In this document: one piece after another, positions 55,405-64,000 of the stretch
How the letters are laid out: each line of letters starts with the position of its first letter
Position numbering within the stretch: the first letter of the stretch is position 1
Assembly: GCF_003086295.3 (NCBI RefSeq)
Contig: NC_092047.1
Location: 65,018,054 to 65,082,053, forward strand
Reading direction: 5' to 3'
DNA from: Arachis hypogaea
Lineage: Eukaryota > Streptophyta > Magnoliopsida > Fabales > Fabaceae
Length of the DNA stretch: 64,000 nucleotides
Made by a program: the position numbers and the translations under genes
Notes under the pieces: model-generated
What the model was told of the DNA's origin: nothing
The model's database searches: none
The model's input: the letters and a program-made list of their open reading frames with translations, nothing else

Positions 55405-57128
55405 CGGTGCACGAAATTGTGATGTCCAGGCTCAAACAATCCCTGGCAACGTGAGCAACTTGGTACGCGCAATCGTGATTACACTTTGATTATGTAAAAT
55501 TCATGGCTCTTTCTTTCCCTGGCAATGGCGCCAAGAACATGGTGCCAATACCAGGGTTCACAACTTCGATACAACTAACCAGCAAGTGCACTGGGTCGTC
55601 CAAGTAATACCTTACGTGAGTAAGGGTCGAATCCCACGGAGATTGTTGGTATGAAGCAAGCTATGGTCACCTTGCAAATCTCAGTCAGGCAGATATAAAT
55701 TGATAATGATGTTTTCGAATAATAAATAATAGAATAGGGATAGAGGTACTTATGTAAATCATTGGTAGGAATTTCAGATAAGCGAATGGAGATGCTTTTC
55801 GTTCCTCTGAACCTCTGCTTTCCTGCTATCTTCATCCAGTCAGTCTTACTCCTTTCCATGGCTGGCTTTATGCAAGGGCATCACCGTTGTCAGTGGCTAC
55901 ATCCCCTCCTCTCAGTGAAAAATATGCTCACATGCTCTGTCACAGCACGGCTAATCATCTGTCGGTTCTCGATCATGCTGGAATAGGATTCACCCTCCTT
56001 TTGCGTCTGTCACTAACGCCCAGCACTCGCGAGTTTGAAGCTCGTCACAGTCATTCAATCATTGAATCCTACTCGGAATACCACAGACAAGGTTTAGACT
56101 TTCCGGATTCTCTTGAATGCCGCCATCATTCTAGCATATGCCACGAAGATTCTGATTAAGAGATCTAAGAGATATTCATTCTAGCTTATTTCATGTAGAA
56201 CGGAAGTGTTTGTCAGGCACGTGTTCATAGGGGGAGAATGGTGATGAGCGTCACACATAATCATCACCTTCATCACATTCTTGGGTGCGAATGGATATCT
56301 TAGAAGCGAAATAAGATGAATTGAATAGAAAACAGTAGTACTTTGTATTAATCTTTGAGGAACAGCAGAGCTCCACACCTTAATCTATGGAGTGTAGAAA
56401 CTCTACTGTATGAAAATACATAAGTGAAGGTCCAGGTATGGCCGAGATGGCCAGCCTCCTAAACGTGATCAAAGGATCATCAGGTAATCCAAAGATGTCT
56501 AATACAATAGTAAAAGGTCCTATTTATAATAAACTAGTCACTAGGGTTTACATGAGTAAGTAATTGATGCATAAATTCACTTCCGGGGCCCACTTGGTGT
56601 GTGCTTGGGCTGAGCTTGAGTGTTTCATGTGCAGAGGTCATTTGTGGAGTTAAACGCCAGGTTTTGTGCTAGTTTGGGCGTTCAACTCTGGTTTTGGCTC
56701 CTTTTCTGGCACTGGACGCCAGATTTGGGCAGAAAGCTGGCGTTGAACGCCAGTTTACGTCGTCTATTCTTGGCCAAAGTATGGACTATTATATATTGCT
56801 GGAGAGCCCTGGATGTCTACTTTCCAACGCAATTGGAAGCGCGCCATTTCAAGTTCTGTAGCTCCAGAAAATCCACTTTGAGTGAAGGGAGGTCAGAATC
56901 CAACAGCATCAGCAGTCCTTCTTCAACCTCTGAATCTAATTTCTGCTCAAGTCCCTCAATTTCAGCCAGAAAATACCTGAAATCACAGAAAAACACACAA
57001 ACTCATAGTAAAGTCCAGAAATGTGAATTTAACATAAAAACTAATGAAAACATCCCTAAAAGTAACTAGATCCTACTAAAAACATACTAAAAACAATGCC
57101 AAAAAGCGTATAAATTATCCGCTCATCA
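55405..57128 (-). repeat. E7 5' LTR
   Basis: 1724 bp. The inner end reads GTGCACCG instead of GTGCACCA, so the terminal CA has become CG. The TATA box is complementary to 56521-56528, the palindrome array is at about 56645-56758, and the LTR start abuts the CGGGG duplication. Confidence 0.92.
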
Positions 57129-57133
57129 CGGGG

Positions 57134-57881
57134 CAGGTTGAGAGATTGTTCTATCAGGATGCACCAGATGAGAATAGCCATGTCCGCTGTGAAGGTGGAC
57201 TTGTGAGTGCTCGAAAAGATATAGTGGGACATAATCTGTGCCCACACGCGACCCTCCAAGGTAAGTGATTGGGCTGAGATGCTCTTGGATTTTGACCGGT
57301 GTTTCCCGTAGATCCAGGTGCTGCCAGGTTGGGCTATAACTCCAAGGACGCTATCCCAGTCAAACTAATACATCTGCCGCTTAAGCTGGGCCTCTTGATA
57401 TGCATCCAATCTCTCTAGGCTAGGTAGAATATCCAGTGCTCTCTGTATGGCACCCTCGGAGACAGGACTTGCTGCTGACGAACATAAACAGTCTATAGGG
57501 TAGGCGAGTGGAAGTTGGAGAAAAATTCAACTACTCATGATAGGTTGGCCTCCCGCGGCTGCCTCCTTAAAAATCCTACTGTCTCCTCTCGATGTGGGGC
57601 TCCACAAAATCAACAAAATGGGTTGGGACAATGAGTAGATGCTCATTATTGTAGTACCTCTCGGCTAGGATGGGGAACATCTGCTCGCAATAACGGTTAG
57701 TGAACCGTGTGGAGTCCCGTGAGGGAAAGGCTTTCGCTTCATCAACTTTAATGATCCTCTTCACCCGCTTTGTTGGCGGCTTGATGCTTGTAGATGGTGG
57801 CGCCTTAGCCAGAGCTCTCTTGGTTCCTCTCCTTGCCGGTGGCTTTTTAGAAGCCTTCTCCTTTCCTCTTTTAGTGGCCAT
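57134..57881 (-). pseudogene. E8 ORF3, N-terminal part
   Basis: The ATG at 57881 (MATKRGKEKASKKPPARRGTK) follows a splice-acceptor-like CT-rich run ending CAG|G. The first 100 codons are open to TAG at 57576-57578, probably once TGG. Further stops and small indels follow, but WAQIMSHYIF and TADMAILIWCILIEQSLNLP near 57250-57140 still align with E3 ORF3. E7 then interrupts at 57133. The basic N-terminus is shared by all ORF3 proteins here. Confidence 0.78.
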
Positions 57882-59278
57882 CCTGAAGAAAGAAGAAAGA
57901 AAATTAACTTCAAGTATAGATAACTAACAATTGGAAGGGAGGAAGTCCAAGTAATAATGAATGCCAAAGGAAAAGGAATGTCTTATACATGGTAGCTACA
58001 ACATGCATGGAAGACATTAAGTAAAATCATGAAGGCAATTCATAACAATTAGATGCAAGAGGGTTAAAAGCATGCAGTAATAGGTATGAGAAGCATAACT
58101 CAAGCATCAATTATTAAATGTACCATATTAAATAGCACTTGTATGATGACAATTGTGAATGATAATCCCAATACATATGGATTCAAGTGTTGTGAAAAAG
58201 AGAGGCATTAAAGTGTTAGAGTAAAATAAAATAGAATTCAAAATGCCATAAGAGCTTTTTCACAAACCGTTGGTGTGCAAGTTAAGATAGGAAGTAGAAT
58301 AATGAATCCAAGTGTATATGAGACCCAAAATTAAATGTCAATTGTCAAATCACTCCTGATAATATCCACAAGCTCAATTATAATAAAGTAATACCCAAAT
58401 AAAGCTCCAACACCAACATAAAATGCATGATAAAAGAATGAAAAAGGAACCATAAAAAAAACTAAGCTAATAGAAAATTGAGAAGAAAGAAAAAATAATT
58501 AAATGCAATAAATAAAAGTAGAAAGAAAGAGTAGAGGAGAGGAAGAAAAGAAACCTGAGGAAAAAGATGAAAAAGGGAAGAAGAAAGAAGTAGGAAGTAA
58601 GAAGTAAGAAGAGGGAAAGAAGGAAGAAGAAAGAAGAATGAAAATTAGGATTAGAGAGGGGAAAAACTGAAATCTGGGCGGCGTACTGGTTTGAGTGAGG
58701 CGGCGCAGGCGACGCACACGTGTAACCCACGTGTACGCGTGGGTCACGCAAAATTGAAGTCGACACGTAAGCGCCTGGCACGCGTACGCGTGCCCTTAGT
58801 CGTGCCAGCCGCGCAACGTCAGCCGCGCGCACACACAACTCTCGGGTTGAAAATGCACTAGGGCAAAAATGACATATGACGCGTGCGCGTCAGGCACGCG
58901 CACGCGTGGATGGCCATGAAGTGAAACCGACACGTACGCGTGTGTGAATTTGTGCCTCTAGTACAGTTCCAGTGCGAAGTCATCACAACTCTCTGTTCAA
59001 ATACCAATTTACGCCGATTTCCAGGGCCACGCGTGCACGTCAGGGACGCTTACGCGTGGGCTTGCTTGCACGCAAAGCACGCTTCCTGCGCCACTCCCGC
59101 GCAACTCTCTGTTCAAACCCAATAGTTTTCATATTCACACATGACGCGTACGCGTCATAGACGCTTGCGCGTCGAATGCCTCTTTTTTTATGCAGAATGC
59201 AGGTGATTATGCAGAATTTTTAAAGTAACACTGAAAAAAAGAGTTAAAACTAAGAATAAAAATGAAAGATCATACCAT
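57882..59278 (-). other. E8 region between pol and ORF3: palindrome array and leader
   Basis: From about 59175 to 58710 an array of CACGCGTACGCGTG-type units (CpG-rich) repeats the kind found in the E8 LTR. A long pyrimidine-rich stretch on the minus strand (58690-58450) and AT-rich sequence follow. A donor-like CAG|GTTTCT near 58555 with the acceptor before 57881 would give a leader intron of about 670 bp. ORFs in this stretch are low complexity. Confidence 0.6.
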
Positions 59279-59296
59279 GGTGGGTTGTCTCCCACC
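59279..59296 (-). promoter_or_regulatory. Conserved hairpin downstream of E8 pol
   Basis: In element sense, GGTGGG, loop AGACAA, CCCACC, 43 nt after the pol stop and embedded in a block (GTCCAACTTAAGGA... to ...ACCATGGTATGATC) nearly identical to E3 12614-12680. Confidence 0.72.
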
Positions 59297-59339
59297 TAGC
59301 ACTTTTCTTTAACATCCTTAAGTTGGACGGTCCATAAGC

Positions 59340-62300
59340 TCAGTCTCTTTCTGTTGGTGGATCCTCCAAGAGGAAGATCTCCAGCTCCTTGTTGTGCTCC
59401 ATCTTCTCATCATGATACAGCTTCAAGTGGTGGCCATTGACTTTGATAAATTTGGAACTTGAAGGATGACTCAGGTGGAAGATGCCATATGGCTCTGCCT
59501 TTTCCACCCGATAGGGGCCTTCCCATCTTGATCGCAGCTTGCCTGGCATGAGCCTCAACCTTGAGTTATAAAGGAAAACCAACTCCCCAGGTCTGAACTC
59601 TCTTCTCTTGATATTTTTGTCATGCACAGCCTTCACCCTCTCTTTGTAGAGCCTGGAGTTGTCATATGCTTCGAGTCAAAGGTTCTCTAGTTCTGCTAGT
59701 TGCAGCTTCCTTTCAGCACCGGCTTTCTCAAATCCCATGTTGCATTTCCTTACTGCCCATAAAGCTTTGTGCTCCACCTTCACTGGGAGGTGACAAGCCT
59801 TGCCATAGACTAGGCAGAATGGACTCATTCTGATGGGTGTCTTGTATACTGTCCGATAAGCCCAGAGCGCATCTACAAGCCTGGTGCTCCAGTCTTTTCT
59901 ATGAGGCTTGACAATCATCTCCAATATGCGCTTTATCTCTCTGTTAGACACCTCGGCTTGCCCATTGGTCTGGGAATGGTAAGCCGTCGCTACCTTATGA
60001 ACAATGCCATGTTTCTTCAGTAGACCTATCAATCTCCTGTTACAAAAATGATTGCGTTGATCACTCACGATTGCTCGTGGTGATCCAAAGCGACATATAA
60101 TATTATTTCAAACCAAAAAGACAACAACGTTAGCATCATCAATACGGGTAGGAATTGCTTCCACCTATTTAGAGGCATAATCAACAGCTAATAATATGTA
60201 TAAGAAACAACTAGAGTTTGAAAATGGACCCATGAAGTCAATACCCCAAACATAAAAAATTTCACAGAATAACATAAGTTGTTGGGGCATCTCATCCCTC
60301 TTGGATATATTCCTAAACCTTTGGCATGGGGAGCAAGATTTACAGAAGGCAGTAGCATTCTTCAAAAGAGTGGGCCACCAGAATCCACAGTCTAAAATTT
60401 TTCTAGCTGTTCTTTGAGGACCAAAATGTCCACCACTCTCAGAAGAGTGGCAGGCCTCTAAAATTAATTCGAATTCTGATTGTGGCACACAGCTTTTAAT
60501 TATTTGGTCAGCACCATACCTCCATAAGTATGGGTCATCCCATATATAATATTTGGACTCGCTTTTAAGCTTGTCCCTTTGATGCTTAGTAAAATTGGAA
60601 GGGAAGGTATGACTAACCAAATAATTAGCTATAGGTGCATACCAAGGAACTACCTCAGATATTGCGTGCAAGCTATCAAATGAAAAAGCATCATTGATAG
60701 GAGTGGAGTCACTCTTAATGTGCTCTAGGCGACTCAAGTGGTCTGCCACTAAATTCTGGGAACCACTCCTATCTTTGATTTCTAAATCAAATTCTTGCAG
60801 CAACAATATCTAACATATTAACCTTGGTTTGGACTCTTTTTTAGCTAACAAATATTTTAGAGCTGCATGGTCTGAGTATAGTACCACCTTAGTACCAAGT
60901 AAGTAGGCTTGGAATTTATCCAGAGCAAAAACAATAGCCAGAAGCTCTTTTTCAGTGGTAGTATAATTAGACTGAGCAGCGTCTAAGGTCTTAGAAGCAT
61001 AAGAAATTATATAAGGGTCCTTACCTTCGCGCTGAGCCAGTGCCGCTCCTACTGCATGGTTAGAGACATCACACATTTTCTTAAATGGCTGACTCCAGTC
61101 GGGCCCTCTCACAATCGGAGCTTGAGTTAAGGCAATCTTCAGCTTATCAAATGCTTCTATGAAGTCCTCACTCAGCTCGAACTCAACATCCTTCTGCAGC
61201 AATCAGGATAAAGGCAATGCTACCTTACCGAAGTCCTTGATAAATCTCCGGTAGAAACTTGCATGACCAAGGAACGAATGGACTTCCCTCACGGAGGAGG
61301 GGTAAGGTAAACCAGAAATCACATCTACCTTTGCTGGATCGACAGAAATATCAGTATTAGAAATAACATGTCCTAGAATAATACCTTGTTTTACCATAAA
61401 ATGACATTATTCAAAATTTAATACAAGGTTTGAACTAACACACCTTTCTAATACTCTAGCTAAACTATCCAAGCAAAGGTTGAATGAATCACCATACACA
61501 CTAAAGTCATCCATAAAAACTTCCATACAGCTCTTAAGAAGATCTAAGAAAATACTCATCATGCATCTTTGAAACGTAGCCGGTGCATTACATAAGCCAA
61601 AAGGCATCCTCTTGTATGCATACATTCCAAAGGGACACGTAAAAGTAGTTTTCTCCTGATCTTCAGGAGCTATATGAATTTGAAAATAGCCAGTGTAACC
61701 ATCTAGAAAACAGTAGTGTGATTTACCTGACAGGCGATCAAGCATTTGATCGATGAAGGGCAGTGGGTAGTGATCCTTGCGAGTAGCCTGGTTGAGGCGC
61801 CTATAATCAATGCACACTGTCCAGGAGTTCTGCACTCTAGTTGCCATGAGTTCCCCATGCTCATTCTTCATTGTTGTGACTCCAGACTTCTTTGATACCA
61901 CCTGTATTGGGCTAACCCATTCACTATCCGGGATTGGATAGATGATGTTAGCTTCGAGCAGTCTGGTCATTTCCTTCTTGACAACTTCCAAGATGGTGGG
62001 GTTCAACCGCCTTTGAGGTTGACGGATAGGCCTTGCTCCCTCTTCTAAAAATATGCAGTGCTCACAGACTTGAGGGCTGATGCCTACTATATCCGCCAAG
62101 CTCCATCCAATAGCTCTCTTGTGTCTTCTCAACACACTAAGCAACTGCTCCTCTTGTTGGGAAGTGAGTTCCCTTGCAATAATAACTGGGAGCTTCTGAT
62201 GATCCTCAAGGTAAGCATACTTGAGGTGGGATGGAAGGGACTTCAAATCTAATTTCAGCTCATGGCTTGGCATTTGATTATCTAGAGCCATTGGAGGTGG

Positions 62301-62711
62301 CAAGGTGTCTTCATTTTGTTCAGAGGGCTTCCCCACACTTGCACCTTGCTCCATGTGCATCTCTTCTACTTCTTCTTAGTGAACTACAACTACTGTCTCA
62401 TTAATAATGTCACACTGGAAGATGGAATGATCTTCCGGAGGGTGCTTCATAGCTTCATCCAGGTTGAAGCTCACTGCTCTGCCATCTATCTCAAAAGAGT
62501 AAGTTCCTGAGAAGGCATCCAATTTGAACCTCGAAGTCTTCAGAAATGGCCTTCCAAATAGGAAGGATGATGGTCTTCCTGAGTCATTAGGTGACATCTC
62601 CAAAATGTAGAAGTCAATAGGGAATGTCAACCCCTTAATGCTCACCAGCACATCTTCAGTGATCCCAACCACTGAGATTATGCTCTTATCTGCCAAAACA
62701 AAACGTGCCGC
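59340..62711 (-). pseudogene. pol: E8 pol: protease end, reverse transcriptase, RNase H, integrase
   Basis: One frame runs the whole length without a frameshift. Order on the minus strand: protease second half (FLFGRPFLKTSRFKLD, about 62540); RT (WVSPIQVVSKKSG, CIDYRRLNQATRKDHYPLPF, FMDD at 61506-61517); RNase H ([29 protein letters not shown]); integrase zinc motif (HSSESGGHF...CKSCSPCQ), core Asp in WGIDFMGPF, Asp in IVSDQ, Glu in [12 protein letters not shown]; and a GPYRV C-terminal module. Premature stops are at 62376, 61407, 61203, 60810, 60165, 60108 and 59676. The protease first half is lost to E9. Confidence 0.92.
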
Positions 62712-64000
62712 TGATAAACTCCAATTTTGTGGTTTATCTTGTACTTATTTTAGGGGATTTTATCACATTTTTCCCGCATTTATTCAATGAAATAGTATGG
62801 TTTTGTAATTCTCCCTTGATTTGTGCTTAAGTGTAAAAACATGCTTTTTAGGCCCTTAAATTGGTGATTTTAATTCACTTTAATTCCATTCAATGCCTTG
62901 ATGTGTTTGTTGAGTGATTTCAGGTTCATAAGTCAAGTATTGAATGGAAGAAATGAGGAGAAAAGCATACAAAGTGGAGAATGCATGAAGAAACAAATAT
63001 TGGGAATACTTCAATGGACGCGCAAGCGTACAAGGCGCACATGCGCGCAGAAGTGGCATCGCATGGCGATGCGTACGCATACATGGCACGTACGCGCGGA
63101 TGAGGAATTTTGCCAAGCGACGCGCACGCGCACATGGCGCGTACGTGTCGATACTCGCACGTGACCCACTTAAAAGCAAAACGCTGGGGGCAATTTCTGA
63201 GCTGCCCAAGCCCAAACCCAACTTGTTTCTGAGTGTATTTCATGCAGAAATGAAACTAGAGCAAGGGGGAGCAATTGTTTGGTGTTTTGGCATCATGTAG
63301 CTTAGTTTCTAGAGAGAGAAGCTCCCTCTTCTCTCTAGAATTAGGGTTCTTAGGATATTTTCATCTTAGATCTAGGTCAATTTTCATGTTCTCGTCTTGC
63401 TTCCTTCATAATTTCTTGTTTTTACTACTTGATTCTCCTTAGTTCTCTTGTTAATTTTACTTTTATGCCTCTTTTACGTTCATGCACATATGTTGGAATT
63501 GGTTTACATTTAATGAAATTTGATGTTGATGTTCTTTTATTGTTGATTTGAGTTGTGAATTTACCTTTCTTGCAATTGGTAGTTGTTAGATTTTATTATT
63601 CTTGCACTTTTACTATGCTTTCCTTTATTACCCACCAAGTGTTTGACAAAATGCTTGGTTGGGCTTTAGAGTAGATTTCGAGCATTCTTGGCTTGGAAGA
63701 AATAATTAGGTAATCTTGAGTCATTAATACCTAATTTAGATTGGTGATCTAGAGTTTGTAGTTAATATCATTTCCAATGACTCTCATCTCTGGTTAATTC
63801 AATTAGTGAGTTATTAGGATTTTTGACTTGAGATTAATCATTCTTGTTTAACTTTCTCTAATGGAAGATAACTTACACCTTCTTCCAACATTGGAGATGA
63901 TGAAATAAGGTAAATTCTTGTTAATTATTGTTATTAGTGACTAGGATGGAAAGCCTATTATCTTAATCCTTGCCATGAATATCTCTCTTTAGTTAATTGC
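62712..64000 (+). repeat. E9: LTR running off the window
   Basis: It starts TGATAAACTCC inside the E8 protease region. The five bases before it (62707-62711, GCCGC) would be the left duplication. It resembles the E3 and E8 LTRs at the start and has a CpG-rich array of acgcgcacgcgc type units at about 63018-63160. The rest is non-coding T-rich sequence. Whether it is a solo LTR or the 5' LTR of a full element cannot be seen. Confidence 0.78.

Larger units (their letters stand above)
46252..57128 (-). mobile_element. E7: complete non-autonomous gag-protease/ORF3 element
   Basis: CGGGG at 46247-46251 and 57129-57133 flanks this 10.9-kb element within the E8 ORF3. Both LTRs, PBS, gag-protease, ORF3 and PPT are present, and no RT, RNase H or integrase sequence exists between protease and ORF3. 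Layout is the same as E2. LTRs differ at about 40 of 1724 sites by eye (about 2.3 %). ORF3 is intact and gag has one stop near the protease end. Confidence 0.95.
40705..62711 (-). mobile_element. E8: Athila-like element with pol, partly in the window
   Basis: On the minus strand from right to left: protease C-terminus, RT, RNase H and integrase (62711-59340), hairpin, palindrome array, predicted leader intron, ORF3 (57881-57134 and 46246-45724), secondary PPT, 3' UTR, primary PPT and 3' LTR (42233-40705). It is interrupted by S2 and E7 and cut at 62711 by E9; gag, PBS and 5' LTR lie beyond the window. It is the only element here with replication enzymes, though its pol has seven premature stops. 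Confidence 0.85.

Noticed and set aside
62712..64000. Small ORFs at 62880-63300 as genes
   Set aside because: They cross the CpG-rich palindrome array of the E9 LTR in several frames and show no domain.

Overview
The window is plant nuclear DNA made almost entirely of nested LTR retrotransposons. I saw no host gene, tRNA, rRNA or CRISPR array. Five primer-binding sites match the 3' end of plant tRNA-Asp, and the coding remnants (gag-protease, reverse transcriptase with FMDD, RNase H, integrase, a putative plant transposon protein ORF) place the elements in the Athila-like branch of Ty3/gypsy. The 'ggcgttgaacgccag' type LTR motifs look like peanut (Arachis) pericentromeric repeats. That species call is recognition, not a search result.

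Layout, read from target-site duplications (TSDs). An old minus-strand LTR (1-240 plus 40058-40704) was hit by E1 (minus, 241-40057, TSD TTGGG). E2 (plus, 3278-31333) sits inside E1. Inside E2 are solo LTR S1 (3818-5644, TSD GTGGG) in its 5' LTR and E3 (plus, 9481-25979, TSD AGGAT) in its gag. E4 (minus, 17485-24761, TSD GGAAA) sits in the 3' LTR of E3. E5 (minus, 32580-39702, TSD CAAAG) sits in the 5' LTR of E1. E8 (minus, from 40705, running off the right side) is the only element with RT/RNase H/integrase. It was hit by solo LTR S2 (42847-44919, TSD TCCAT), by E7 (minus, 46252-57128, TSD CGGGG) and by E9 (plus LTR from 62712 to the window end).

E2 and E7 are one family: LTR, PBS, gag-protease, ORF3 (plant transposon protein), PPT, LTR, with no RT or integrase in either copy. 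E3 lacks pol but shares LTR start, PPT and ORF3 type with E8, so E8-like elements may supply its enzymes. E4 and E5 are shorter non-autonomous elements with their own ORFs. ORF3 of E7 (383 codons) and the 374-codon ORF of E4 are the only long intact reading frames. The others are pseudogenes, mostly broken by in-frame stops that C-to-T or G-to-A changes could explain.

The main unexplained signals are structural. (1) A short stem-loop, usually with a GNRA tetraloop, lies 15-21 nt from the 3' LTR beside the polypurine tract in seven elements, with compensatory changes. (2) A second hairpin plus polypurine-like module lies next to ORF3 in E2, E3, E7 and E8. (3) Another covarying hairpin follows the upstream ORF in E3, E5 and E8, with a shorter version in E7. 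(4) Each family carries its own array of short palindromes in the LTR, and E2, E3, E7 and E8 repeat that array inside the element upstream of ORF3, in E2 and E7 followed by a TATA box. Together these suggest that ORF3 has its own expression module copied from LTR-like parts.
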